Shown here piece by piece: positions 43,101-51,012 of a DNA stretch of 64,000 nt. This stretch comes from Neolewinella aurantiaca (lineage in GTDB: Bacteria > Bacteroidota > Bacteroidia > Chitinophagales > Saprospiraceae). Positions within the stretch are counted from its first letter, which is position 1, and each line of letters opens with the position of its first letter. Both the position numbers and the translations under genes were made by a program. The notes beneath the pieces are model-generated. The model ran no database searches, was not told the DNA's origin, and worked only from the letters and a program-made list of their open reading frames with translations. The stretch is from the NCBI RefSeq assembly GCF_008014675.1, contig NZ_VOXD01000004.1, positions 1 to 64,000 on the forward strand, written 5' to 3'.

Positions 43101-43935
43101 TGCAACTGAGCGGACCTTTAAAGACCGTGCCCTGGGCGCCCTGAAAAACTTCGGCAGTCTGCTGATTTCCGGATACTTCTGGAAAAACGCATTGGCAGCC
43201 CTTCTCTTTTTTGTAGTTTGTTTCTTCGTGCTCAAGATGGGGCTGGGCCTGTACACTTCGCACGGCCAAAACGTGGAGCTCCCCAATTTTGTGGACATGC
43301 CCCGCACTGAAGCAGAAGCCCTGGCTGATGATATGGGGCTGAGTATAAAATTTGAGAAAGGAGTTTTCGATCCCAACCGCCCGGCTGGTCTGGTGGTACT
43401 GCAGCACCCCAAAGCAGGGTCTGGCGTAAAGAAAAACCGTTCTGTCTACCTCACAGTCCTGAGCGACGAAGCGCCACTCATTCAGCTGCCTGGCCTCGTG
43501 GGCAATTACGATTACACGCAGTACACCAACCGTCTGGAGGATAATGCGGATATCCGTTCCAAAATCCGCGAGCAAGTCTACGATCCTAAGCAGGAAGAAA
43601 ACACGATCCTCCACTTCTTCTACGGCGACCAGAAAATCACCGACGCCGACCTGAAGGCCGGGGTGAAGGTGCCCCAGGGAAGCGAACTCGAATTTGTAGT
43701 GACCATTCGTCAAACGGGAGAGGTGAAGGTGCCAGACATTAAATGTAAACGCTTTGGCGCAGCAGAATTCATCCTGGATGGTTCCAATCTCCTGATTGGC
43801 GAAGTCTACGGAGAGGTGAGCGACCGCAGGGAAGCGTTTGTTGTGCGTACCGAGCCTCCGGGAGGCAAGATGGTACCGGTAGGGTCTAAGTTCGACATCT
43901 ACCTGGCGCAGCGCAGGCCGGATACCTGTGATTAA
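40117..43935 (+). CDS. Tandem D-Ala-D-Ala ligase fused to a membrane segment and PASTA domains
   Basis: One reading frame of 1272 residues. Unit 1 (about 1-480) is a Ddl-like ATP-grasp ligase (VGIFFGGPSREREIS, YGEDGQLQ, IPYTGSGVRAS), but its last metal motif reads NDPNTTSGM instead of EINxxPGM. Unit 2 (about 490-915) is a second Ddl (IAVLLGGTSFERHIS, GEDGQVQ, EVNSLPGMTP) with the standard motif. A linker, one transmembrane helix (about 1023-1044) and three PASTA-like repeats (about 1050-1268) follow. PASTA domains bind peptidoglycan or muropeptides outside the cell. The fusion would tether dipeptide synthesis to the membrane. Two repeat insertions and copy 16 lie inside. Confidence 0.88.
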   Translation: MRIKVGIFFGGPSREREISFAGGRTVYDNLDKELFEPVPIFVDSFRKWHLLDWQYLYRGTIRDFFPPIDLAPKSEFGFQVYQESLGPLDELSLEAMARKVGRRIRRDELPELIQVAFLALHGEYGEDGQLQRELEYAGIPYTGSGVRASEIGMDKAIQKELMQAKGFASPALLVIEKGDFDGKRVDEHFAACEREIGWPMVIRPARQGSSIGVAIIEETDGREAFERAVNAAFFREVLPLSEYAARDAYERLEYVRQLSDLRDGIAFPMDAQNGDHLLTIYTPDDLHAYLEAAVKSRDSNLPTPDSRLIFTGHQTEQRVIVEAFITGKEFSTIVVRTDEGKVVALPPTEIVKPTSDLFDYRSKYMPGRSRKITPIELPTDRIQAIRAECERLYTELGFNVYARIDGFHTPGGGIYLNDPNTTSGMMPSSFFFHQAAEIGLNPSQFLTFIIRQSLRERGMQSEGVEAMEVANEIGAALDEAIDAKRGSAGQKERIAVLLGGTSFERHISVESGRNVYEKLSSSESYRPTPVFLTSALSRGGAPGERAFSLYQLPVNLLLKDNADDIRDKVLKPGEHEVITDIREACSGITKRYADPDVVFQPRKLSWDELPEVADGVFIALHGRPGEDGQVQSFLEARNLYYNGSGIESSRITIDKFKSLRMLHESGQQVTEQWLATADEFIADEYAFYDKVENLFGYPLIAKPVDDGCSSAVKLIKQRDELHAYCHLTFRPSTLDEKHSRREMKLTAKDEWPAGKQNILFEAAISANGAEKFLEITGGMLTHYGVDGKMRYEQFEPSETLAGGEVLSLEEKFLAGEGQNLTPARLGTESYSYDYVAGQVKNDLEATARALGVEGYCRIDAFVRVFSDGRVETIPIEVNSLPGMTPATAIFHQAAIAGYQPAGFIDQILKYGKARRDRGYAVGPDPLPVTSPPEVAAVTTATEVVTQPVHEEVSFADPAPSEPFIAPAIAPKSSPESMEYHTPETEQTPPSYNAATATERTFKDRALGALKNFGSLLISGYFWKNALAALLFFVVCFFVLKMGLGLYTSHGQNVELPNFVDMPRTEAEALADDMGLSIKFEKGVFDPNRPAGLVVLQHPKAGSGVKKNRSVYLTVLSDEAPLIQLPGLVGNYDYTQYTNRLEDNADIRSKIREQVYDPKQEENTILHFFYGDQKITDADLKAGVKVPQGSELEFVVTIRQTGEVKVPDIKCKRFGAAEFILDGSNLLIGEVYGEVSDRREAFVVRTEPPGGKMVPVGSKFDIYLAQRRPDTCD
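41001..41040 (+). repeat. Heptamer repeats inside the first ligase unit
   Basis: Five 7-base units and part of a sixth, of the form GACTCCC with variants, the same words as in element B at 5981-6135. They add an in-frame stretch (about residues 295-308, SRDSNLPTPDSRL) between conserved ligase blocks. Confidence 0.75.
41720..41752. repeat. GC-rich hairpin inside the second ligase unit
   Basis: CCCTCTC (41720-41726) pairs with GAGAGGG (41746-41752), giving SRGGAPGERAF in a surface region near the start of unit 2. It looks like an inserted hairpin repeat. Confidence 0.45.
43008..43025 (+). repeat. Possible dispersed repeat, copy 16 (NN = AT), in the ligase-PASTA linker
   Basis: TGCACCGGCGATCGCGCC, one mismatch. 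It reads APAIAPK in the linker before the membrane helix. Confidence 0.6.
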
Positions 43936-44075
43936 CAGTAAGTTGGAGGGGCAATGAGTCTCTGGGTTGCTGCCGTTGTTTTCTGTTCGCGTCGCTTTGC
44001 TTACCCACTTTGGGTGAACGAATGCAGCGAAGCGAGGCCTGTCTGCAGCAGCAATTCATGAACTCATCAGCTCAT
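43936..44075. repeat. Composite hairpin element C (degraded)
   Basis: It has GCTGCCG, GCTTTGCT, GAACGAATGCAGCGAAGCGAG and GCAGCA in the order of elements A and B, with CTCAT words outside. Lies just after the ligase-PASTA stop codon. Confidence 0.55.
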
Positions 44076-44176
44076 TTTATCCGTGAATGGTGAATAAAGA
44101 ATTGTGAACTCATAAACTACTTGCTTCCAGGCGCTAAATTCTGCTTTAACTCGTTCTCAAAGACCAAGTGATTACC

Positions 44177-46690
44177 ATGAACGTAAGATTACCTTTACTC
44201 TCCCTATTTTTCTTGTTGGCATTTTTACCGGTTTCGGCTCAGACATTCCGCCCTTTGATGGGCTACGAGATGTTGGCGCCACAGCCCGACGATAAGGCCG
44301 CTCCGCAGTTTACCAAAGTAGACTGTGAGGAATTCGACCTCAGCGCCTTCGAGTTGGTTGCCGCGGGAGATACCCTGAGACTGGACGTCGGTCTTGACAC
44401 GGCAGGCCTGGGCGGAGGTCCGTTCACTTACGTATGTGATGGCTGCGCCGTGGCCTCTTCGGGTAACGCTTCGGCAGACAACGATAGCCTTTTTTACGCC
44501 GCGGACGCAGGTGCAGAACTGGGTCTGGATACACTCCGTCTCTCCGTTTGTAACAGCGCGGGGATGTGCTCCACCGAAAAGACCTTCATCGTGCTCGTCC
44601 GGAGAGCAAACGAGGAAATATCCCTTGGTACTTTTACCGTCGCTCCGCGCGGTCAGATAGATATTCCATTCCCTGATGGCGACCTGCCCGGCGGTGCAAC
44701 CTGCAGAACCCTGGAAGCATGTGCCACGGGATACGAAGGCCGGGGACAGGATTTCTACTTCCTGACCGGGCAGCACGACGGCAACGAAGTACGTTACCGC
44801 GCTGCGGGACTCGACGGCGTAGACCAGGTGTGCGTTACCCTGTGCAACAGTTTCGGAATCTGCGATACCTATACGGCTGGTTTGAGCATCAACGTTGCTC
44901 CGGTAGATTTACCTTTCTTCGACGACTTCGCCTACGAAGGCGTGCGGCCGAATCCTTTGCTCTGGCAGGACGATGACGTACTCATCAACCGCAACTTTGC
45001 TCAAGACCCTCCCTCCATCGGGGTGGCAACCTTTGATGGCATCGACGTAACGGGCCAGCCCTACGAGGGGGGCAGCGGCGGCTCCCGTACGGTGGTGCGG
45101 GATTACCTGACTTCCGCTCCGGTCAACGCTCAGGATGCCATTGGAACCACCCTCACTTTCTTCCTCCAGCCCCGTGGCTTCGGCAACCGCCCCGAAACGC
45201 AGGACAGCTTCCTCGTTGAATTCCTTGATGTAGACGGCAACTGGAATACCGTTTATCAGAAAGAGGGCACCCTCAACACCGTCCCCAATAACCAACCTTT
45301 ACCCTTCGAACCGGTGCTGCTCGACGTACCGGACGAGTACCTCTACAACGGCTTTCAGTTTCGTTTCTCCAGCAAGAGCAGCGAGCAGGGCGCAGTGGAT
45401 ATGTGGCATCTGGATTATGTGAAGTTAGACACCCGCCCTACCAGACCTGTTGATCTTGCGCTGCGGGAGCTACCTCCGTTCATTCTCGAAAACTATACAT
45501 CGATGCCTCTGCGCCATTTGCAGGCCGGCGGGGAAGACTTGCTTGAATCAACGCTTTCCATCTCTTTCCAGAACCTGGGGGAAGGAGAAAATGACGCTGT
45601 AACGGTAACCGGAGCAACCTCCCTGATTAGCATTGGAGGTTACGTACCCGGGAGCACTCCCTCCCCAAACACTGCTGCCATCTTATCGCCCGACGTGTTC
45701 GGTACGGGAGAAATAGATGAGAATGAGTTCGGACCAGGAGAGCAAACTGATCGTACAACTGACTTTGCAAGTATAGGTGGCCTTTATTCGCTGATGGTAA
45801 ACAACCTGCTCAACCAGGCGGATCCGGCTTCGGCCTATAAAGTAGATATGTCCTACTTCTTCGACGTAGTCGGGGAAACAACGAACTACCTGCCGGAAAT
45901 CGCTGAGAACAACTCCTTAGTGAGAACCACCTGCTTCGATAACTACATGGCCTACGACGACGGTACCGCCGAAGTGAGCATAGAGGGAGGCGAAGGCACA
46001 ACCATCGTTCAGCAATACGAAGCTTTTGTGGCGGATGAGCTGCTGGGGGTTCAGATTCGTATTCCGCGGGTGCTGGGTTCGCTGGGCAGCCAGCAACTCA
46101 AGCTCGTGATCTATACCGGAGAGGGACAGCCCGATGAGTTGGTGGCAGAATACGACTTCGACATCCGCTACGCGGAGACCTACTTTCAGGACAGTCTGCA
46201 GGGCTACACGACTTATATCTTCCCGGATGTTGTGTCGCTGGATGCCGGAACTTTTTACGTAGGCTGGGAACAACAAAATGCAGATCGTTTCATCGGGGTA
46301 GGGTTCGATCGTAACAACTCCCCCGAAAACGTGCAGTGGTTCGACAGCGGTAACGGATTTATGCCGCTCAGCGGAACCACCACCGGAGCCATCATGATCC
46401 GGCCATTGCTCTCCGGCTTCGAAGGATTCCCGACCAGTGTAGCGGACCGTACCGACGCCGATGCTTTGGTCGACGTATTCCCGAACCCGACGAACGGAAC
46501 CCTGCACCTGCGTGCGCGCCAGACGGTTTCCACAAGCCTCAGCTATCGTTTGTTCTCGCTGACGGGAGCTGTCGTCGGGGCCGGACAGGTCAACGAAACA
46601 ATAGAGCTTGGCCACCTGCCCGCGGGAATCTACATGCTGGAAGTAACGGACGGAGCTGCTGCGAGCCGACATAAGATCGTCCGGCGTTAA
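44177..46690 (+). CDS. Secreted protein with T9SS type A sorting domain
   Basis: About 837 residues from the ATG at 44177. It has a signal peptide (LSLFFLLAFLPVSAQ), a body with Cys-paired Ig-like segments (e.g. YVCDGCAV, LSVCNSAGMCS), a middle beta-rich domain from about 250, and a T9SS type A C-terminal domain (FPNPTNGTLHL to HKIVRR, last 75 residues). The C-terminal domain directs export across the outer membrane through PorSS. No enzyme family seen. Repeat copies 17 and 18 lie in the frame, the latter in the sorting domain. Confidence 0.88.
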   Translation: MNVRLPLLSLFFLLAFLPVSAQTFRPLMGYEMLAPQPDDKAAPQFTKVDCEEFDLSAFELVAAGDTLRLDVGLDTAGLGGGPFTYVCDGCAVASSGNASADNDSLFYAADAGAELGLDTLRLSVCNSAGMCSTEKTFIVLVRRANEEISLGTFTVAPRGQIDIPFPDGDLPGGATCRTLEACATGYEGRGQDFYFLTGQHDGNEVRYRAAGLDGVDQVCVTLCNSFGICDTYTAGLSINVAPVDLPFFDDFAYEGVRPNPLLWQDDDVLINRNFAQDPPSIGVATFDGIDVTGQPYEGGSGGSRTVVRDYLTSAPVNAQDAIGTTLTFFLQPRGFGNRPETQDSFLVEFLDVDGNWNTVYQKEGTLNTVPNNQPLPFEPVLLDVPDEYLYNGFQFRFSSKSSEQGAVDMWHLDYVKLDTRPTRPVDLALRELPPFILENYTSMPLRHLQAGGEDLLESTLSISFQNLGEGENDAVTVTGATSLISIGGYVPGSTPSPNTAAILSPDVFGTGEIDENEFGPGEQTDRTTDFASIGGLYSLMVNNLLNQADPASAYKVDMSYFFDVVGETTNYLPEIAENNSLVRTTCFDNYMAYDDGTAEVSIEGGEGTTIVQQYEAFVADELLGVQIRIPRVLGSLGSQQLKLVIYTGEGQPDELVAEYDFDIRYAETYFQDSLQGYTTYIFPDVVSLDAGTFYVGWEQQNADRFIGVGFDRNNSPENVQWFDSGNGFMPLSGTTTGAIMIRPLLSGFEGFPTSVADRTDADALVDVFPNPTNGTLHLRARQTVSTSLSYRLFSLTGAVVGAGQVNETIELGHLPAGIYMLEVTDGAAASRHKIVRR
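44498..44515 (-). repeat. Dispersed repeat, copy 17 (NN = TC, end changed)
   Basis: TGCACCTGCGTCCGCGGC on the minus strand. It reads ADAGAE in the cargo protein. Confidence 0.75.
46503..46520 (+). repeat. Dispersed repeat, copy 18 (NN = TG), in the T9SS domain
   Basis: Exact core; reads LHLRAR in the sorting domain. Confidence 0.8.
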
Positions 46691-46793
46691 TCCATTTTAT
46701 ATCTGATGGTGTTTTTGTACCGCCGGTACCAGTTGGTGCACACGCTGGTCAACGCCAGTAATAACATTCATTCAACCAAAATATACGAAACAG

Positions 46794-47090
46794 ATGGACG
46801 CAACGATCCAGGAAATAAAAGAACGCGAAGCTGAGGGCAAAAAAGACTACGTTTTGCTTGACGTACGTGAAGACTACGAACGCTCGGAGTTCAATATTGG
46901 TGGTATTCACGTTCCGCTGGGCGAACTGATGGGGGCTTTTGAAAAGCTAGCGCCGCACAAAGACGACGAACTGATCGTCTACTGCCGTAGTGGCAAACGC
47001 TCTGCGATGGCCGGCCAACTGCTGCGGCAGGCGGGTTTCAGCAATGTTCGTAACCTGGAGGGGGGAATGATTGCGTGGCAGGCGGGATAA
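46794..47090 (+). CDS. Rhodanese-like sulfurtransferase domain protein
   Basis: A single rhodanese domain of 98 residues in the cytoplasm. The catalytic Cys C64 lies in the loop CRSGKRS, with LLDVREDYE (21-29) and NLEGGMIAWQAG at the end. The loop suits a small persulfide carrier role in sulfur transfer. Start at the first ATG; a strong hairpin follows. Confidence 0.93.
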   Translation: MDATIQEIKEREAEGKKDYVLLDVREDYERSEFNIGGIHVPLGELMGAFEKLAPHKDDELIVYCRSGKRSAMAGQLLRQAGFSNVRNLEGGMIAWQAG

Positions 47091-47098
47091 TTGCTGTC

Positions 47099-47154
47099 CG
47101 GTGGAGGAATTCTATCCCGATTTTTTAGTTGGTCGGGCTACAACTCCTCCACCG
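47099..47154. terminator. Bidirectional hairpin after the rhodanese gene
   Basis: CGGTGGAGGA pairs with TCCTCCACCG (10 bp); an inner CCCGA/TCGGG stem has a TTTTTT loop. Lies between convergent genes. Confidence 0.6.
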
Positions 47155-47164
47155 CAATTGCCGC

Positions 47165-47794
47165 TTATCTTCTTCTCATTACTCTGGCTTCGAAGCCAGC
47201 GCCCACAATTTGGGCGGCGAGGCGCTCAGCGGCAGAGAAACGATCGGTCTGCCCGGCAAGGGCGACGGCGTAGGTGCCGCGGTTAAATTTTTCGAGGCGG
47301 GTATCGTTAAAGCCGGCATTCCGCAGGTCTTTGACGCGCTGTTCGGCGTTCGCTTTCTGGCGGAAACTACCCGCAATTACCAGGTACCGGCCTCTGCTGC
47401 CCGAGGTAGAGTTGGCCTCGGCAGCCTTCCGTTCCCGTTCTAAGCGGGCAGCTTCGGCTGCTTCGGCATCGAGCTGGGCTTCGCGTTTGCGTGCTTCCTC
47501 GTTTGCAGCCGCTTCACGTTCTTCTTCTAATTCAGATTGCCGACGGGCCTCTTCTCGTTCGGCGGGGGTAAGCTCCCGAAAACCATCATCGTTGGCCGAA
47601 GCATCATATTCGGCAGATTTACCTATGTCATCGGGTATCTCCTCGTCGGTGTAATCAGACTGGTTAAGCACAATCGGACTCGACGTCCGGGGCTGGTCTG
47701 TTTCTACCGTCTGCATTGCTTTGTAGAATAAAAAACCCAGGGCTCCGAGGCAACCAATAAGGATGATAGGGATGAGAATAGATGTGTTTTTCAT
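47165..47794 (-). CDS. SPOR-domain membrane protein
   Basis: 209 residues from the ATG at 47794. An N-terminal transmembrane helix (ILIPIILIGCLGALGFLFY) is followed by an acidic region and a long charged coiled-coil of Glu/Ala/Arg (about 75-140). The C-terminal SPOR domain (about 143-209) begins RYLVIAGSFRQKANAEQRVKDL. SPOR domains bind denuded septal peptidoglycan, so a cell-division or envelope role is likely. The alanine-rich middle is low complexity. Confidence 0.9.
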   Translation of the reverse strand: MKNTSILIPIILIGCLGALGFLFYKAMQTVETDQPRTSSPIVLNQSDYTDEEIPDDIGKSAEYDASANDDGFRELTPAEREEARRQSELEEEREAAANEEARKREAQLDAEAAEAARLERERKAAEANSTSGSRGRYLVIAGSFRQKANAEQRVKDLRNAGFNDTRLEKFNRGTYAVALAGQTDRFSAAERLAAQIVGAGFEARVMRRR

Positions 47795-47822
47795 GTAAGT
47801 GATTTTGTTAAATCCCAAAAGA

Positions 47823-47873
47823 ATAGTGGCATTTGGGCAATAGATTAGAGGAAAATTGCATTTTTGCCACTAT
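47823..47873. repeat. Inverted repeat ATAGTGGCA / TGCCACTAT
   Basis: Perfect 9-bp arms at 47823-47831 and 47865-47873, upstream of the SPOR gene and next to the candidate RNA below. Could be an operator or a hairpin. Confidence 0.45.
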
Positions 47874-47998
47874 CGGAGAACGCAAAAAAAGCGTTTAGGT
47901 GCATCTAAGGTACCTTCTTCCGTAAGAATTTGTTCAAGTGTTTGCTTTTTGGAAAGACCATTTTTGGAGGGCTCCCGGTTAGGGAGCCCTCGTTTTTT
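47874..47998 (+). ncRNA. Candidate small RNA ending in a strong terminator
   Basis: A perfect 10-bp GC-rich terminator with T6 (47967-47998) has no gene before it on the plus strand. The preceding 90 bases contain small stems (AACGC/GCGTT, TTAG/CTAA, AAGGTACCTT) and a promoter-like TTTG...CATTTTTG. This suggests a free-standing transcript of about 120 bases or a leader of the fni operon. No known RNA family recognised. Confidence 0.4.
47967..47998 (+). terminator. Perfect intrinsic terminator
   Basis: GAGGGCTCCC-ggtta-GGGAGCCCTC followed by GTTTTTTG. Confidence 0.88.
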
Positions 47999-48293
47999 GT
48001 AGTGTATGCCAGAAAGTAGATACGTTGATCACCCGTTTTTGACAGGTAGTAAGACCGTCCTTTTTTGTGTTTTTTTGAGTTGTTGCGGGTGAATCGCTCC
48101 GGGAACCACCATGCGGACCCTTCAGAAAACAGGAGTATGAGTACTGCGGAGCATTGTCCTGTGATCGGGTAGTGCTGAGGATTGTCCGGTCGTCATGCCC
48201 CCGTTGCGCCGGTCGCATTAAAGGTGGATACTGCGTTAAACCATTACCTTGTGGCAACGTTCCGCAGTAATGCCAGAGATTTTCCCAAAACAT
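47999..48293. other. 295-base gap before fni
   Basis: No open frame of quality. A TACCTTGT box at 48245-48252 lies before the fni start. Nothing else recognised. Confidence 0.5.
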
Positions 48294-49373
48294 ATGACCG
48301 ATAACCCACCAGAGGACCCAACGGCAGCAAGCCGCAAGGAAGACCACATCGAATTGGCTTTTCGTAGCCAGGTAGATTCATTGTCGCTTGATGAGCGTTT
48401 TTATTACGAGCCTTTACTGGCTGCGCATCCCTCGCCGGGGTCGTTGCCAAAGGTTGCTTTCGGCGACAAAGAAATGAAGGCCCCACTGTGGGTGAGCAGC
48501 ATGACCGGAGGTACGGAAAAAGCGTATACCATAAACCAGAACCTGGCGCAGGCCTGCAACGAATTCGGATTAGGAATGGGTCTTGGCTCGTGCCGTCCTT
48601 TACTCTACGGAACTGAGCGCCTCAAAGATTTCGATATCCGGCAGCTGACGGGGGATGATGTTCCTTTGTTTGCAAACCTGGGCGTTGCCCAGATTCAGGA
48701 GCTCTTTGCTGCGGGGCGGGAACAGGAAATCCGCCAGATGTGTGATTTACTGCGGGTCGACGGGCTGATCATTCACGTTAACCCTTTTCAGGAGGCGATG
48801 CAGCCGGAGGGCGATATATTTACCGAAGCGCCACTCACGACGGTAAAGGCCACGCTTGAGGCACTGCCCGGCCTGCAGGTAATTGTGAAGGAAGTGGGGC
48901 AGGGGATGGGCCCGCAAAGCCTGAGCCGGTTATTGGAGTTACCTCTGCTTGCTGTAGATACGGCCGCCAACGGCGGTACGAACTTCAGTAAACTGGAATT
49001 GCTGCGTAGCGATGATGCCAGGCGGGAAGCCTTTGCGCCCATCGTTAAAGCCGGCCACAGTGCCAACGAAATGGTTGACTGGGTAAATGAAATATGCGCA
49101 AAAGATCAGCCTCAGACTACCGGAGAGCTCCGGCAAGGAGCCGGTTTGGCGCGCACGCAGGTGCAATGCAAGCATTTAATAATAAGCGGTGGGATAAGGA
49201 CTTTCCTGGATGGCTACTACCTCACCGAAAAATCGGAGCTGCCAGCTGTCTACGGTCAGGCTTCAGCCTTTTTGAAGTATGCACGTGATGATTACGCCAC
49301 CCTGCAAGCCTATGTAAACGCTCAGATCAGAGGGCTTGAACTGGCTAAAGCTTACCTTCGGCCCAAATTGTAG
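48294..49373 (+). CDS. fni: Type 2 isopentenyl-diphosphate delta-isomerase
   Basis: A flavin-dependent enzyme of about 359 residues that interconverts isopentenyl and dimethylallyl diphosphate. Blocks: SRKEDHIELAF at the start, WVSSMTGGTEKA, GLGMGLGSCRPLL, VKEVGQGMG, VDTAANGGTNF and ISGGIRTFLDG. I use the ATG at 48294, the natural family start; an ATG at 48270 is possible. Repeat copy 19 adds ARTQVQ before the phosphate-binding GGIR block. Followed by HMG-CoA reductase, so this is a mevalonate pathway pair. Confidence 0.93.
   Translation: MTDNPPEDPTAASRKEDHIELAFRSQVDSLSLDERFYYEPLLAAHPSPGSLPKVAFGDKEMKAPLWVSSMTGGTEKAYTINQNLAQACNEFGLGMGLGSCRPLLYGTERLKDFDIRQLTGDDVPLFANLGVAQIQELFAAGREQEIRQMCDLLRVDGLIIHVNPFQEAMQPEGDIFTEAPLTTVKATLEALPGLQVIVKEVGQGMGPQSLSRLLELPLLAVDTAANGGTNFSKLELLRSDDARREAFAPIVKAGHSANEMVDWVNEICAKDQPQTTGELRQGAGLARTQVQCKHLIISGGIRTFLDGYYLTEKSELPAVYGQASAFLKYARDDYATLQAYVNAQIRGLELAKAYLRPKL
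49148..49165 (-). repeat. Dispersed repeat, copy 19 (NN = TG), inside fni
   Basis: Exact core on the minus strand, reading ARTQVQ on the coding strand just before the conserved LIISGGIR block. Confidence 0.85.
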
Positions 49374-49495
49374 TCCGGTCATCCGGATGGTGAGCAGTTT
49401 TTTGCTGTAAACATCAGCAGTATTTGTTCAAGACGACTTGCTTACCAGCCATAGGAATACCAGACGATAAGACTACCAGACTACTCAGACTAAGT

Positions 49496-50821
49496 ATGAC
49501 TGACCCCAAGCAAATAAACGGCTTCAGCCGGTTTACCAAAGACCAGCAGCGCTGTTGGTTGACCGAGCACTTCCTCCGGCCGGACCAACTCTCAGAACTT
49601 TCCCGCTTCGACGCCGAAGACGGGAAGTTACAGGACGTGATCGATAACTTCAGTGAGAACACTGTAGCCAACTTCCCGATGCCGTTCGGCGTAGCGCCGA
49701 ACTTTCTGGTCGACGGAAAAGTGTACGCCGTACCGATGGTGATCGAAGAGTCGAGCGTGGTAGCGGCCGCTTCGGCCGCCGCTAAATACTGGCAGTCGCG
49801 CGGTGGGTTCCGGACAGAAGTGATCGCTTCGGAAAAGTTGGGGCAACTGCACTTCCGCTGGAGCGGAAAGCCTGAACGGAGAGCGGCCCTTTTACCCGCC
49901 CTTTGCACCCGCGTCCGCGCCAGTACCAAAAGCCTCACGGAACGCATGGAAGCGAGAGGCGGCGGCGTACGGAACATTACCTGGAAGCACCTGCCTGAAG
50001 TGTCGGAAGACTGCTACCAGCTGTTGGTGAGTTTCGGTACCGCCGATAGTATGGGCGCCAACTTCATTAATACCGTACTGGAGGCTTACGGTCAGGAACT
50101 GCGCAGGTGGGCCGTCGATTGCCCGGAGCTGACCGCTGAAGAAAGAGACCTCGAAGTCATCATGGCTATCCTGAGCAACAATACCCCCAACTGCGTGGTG
50201 AAAGCCTGGGTGGAATGCCCGATTGAAAAAATGGCCATTCCCGTTGGTGGCGTGGATCCTTTCGACTTCGCCCGTCGCTTCAAGTACGCCGTAGACATTG
50301 CCCGCGAAGACCCTTACCGCGCCGTGACGCATAATAAAGGAATCATGAACGGCGTGGACGCCGTAGTGCTAGCCACCGGCAATGACTTCCGGGCCATAGA
50401 AGCAGCTACGCACGCCTTTGCTGCCCGTGATGGAAAATACCGCAGCCTCAGCCAATGCCGCATCGATAACGATGTTTTCAGGTTCGAACTCACGCTGCCA
50501 CTGGCGTTGGGAACGGTAGGCGGTCTGACCAAACTGCATCCTCTGGCGAATGTCGCCCTCGATGTGCTTGGCCGGCCTGGTGCCCACGAACTCATGGGTG
50601 TAATGGCCGCCGCTGGCCTGGCCCAGAACTTTGCGGCCCTGCGGAGCCTGGTTACAACCGGCATCCAGAAAGGACACATGAAAATGCACCTGCAGAATAT
50701 TCTCTCTTCGTTGGGCGCAACGGCAACGGAACGAACCCGAACAGCTGAAAAATTCAACGGCGAAACGGTCAGCCACCACGGCGTCCGGGAGTTTCTGGAA
50801 GAGCTGAGAAGAGAAGGGTAA
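49496..50821 (+). CDS. HMG-CoA reductase, class II-like
   Basis: It reduces HMG-CoA to mevalonate. 441 residues from the ATG at 49496. Catalytic residues visible are Glu in VIEESSVVAAAS, Lys in HNKGIMNGVDAV, Asp in LATGNDFRAI, and His in KGHMKMHLQNIL. These are in the class II (bacterial) arrangement. The upstream open frame adds an unlikely N-terminal stretch. Repeat copy 20 inserts LCTRVRAS (about 137-144) before TERMEARGGG. Downstream of fni in the same direction. Confidence 0.93.
   Translation: MTDPKQINGFSRFTKDQQRCWLTEHFLRPDQLSELSRFDAEDGKLQDVIDNFSENTVANFPMPFGVAPNFLVDGKVYAVPMVIEESSVVAAASAAAKYWQSRGGFRTEVIASEKLGQLHFRWSGKPERRAALLPALCTRVRASTKSLTERMEARGGGVRNITWKHLPEVSEDCYQLLVSFGTADSMGANFINTVLEAYGQELRRWAVDCPELTAEERDLEVIMAILSNNTPNCVVKAWVECPIEKMAIPVGGVDPFDFARRFKYAVDIAREDPYRAVTHNKGIMNGVDAVVLATGNDFRAIEAATHAFAARDGKYRSLSQCRIDNDVFRFELTLPLALGTVGGLTKLHPLANVALDVLGRPGAHELMGVMAAAGLAQNFAALRSLVTTGIQKGHMKMHLQNILSSLGATATERTRTAEKFNGETVSHHGVREFLEELRREG
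49904..49921 (+). repeat. Dispersed repeat, copy 20 (NN = TC), inside the HMG-CoA reductase gene
   Basis: TGCACCCGCGTCCGCGCC, one mismatch, preceded by CCTT. Reads CTRVRA. Confidence 0.85.
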
Positions 50822-51012
50822 AAGTTTGAAGATCAGGCTTTCGTCATTCCACGCAGAAGGAGCAAGTGTAAAGTTGTGGAAAGTCGCGTGGCGACAATTT
50901 TCAGCAGCCGACTGAAAAGACAGATTCTGTACCATAGTATACTGAACAATTGTCCCGTTGAAAACCTTAACGAGTTGGCACGTTCGCCACTAAACCAATA
51001 CCCAAATCAATC

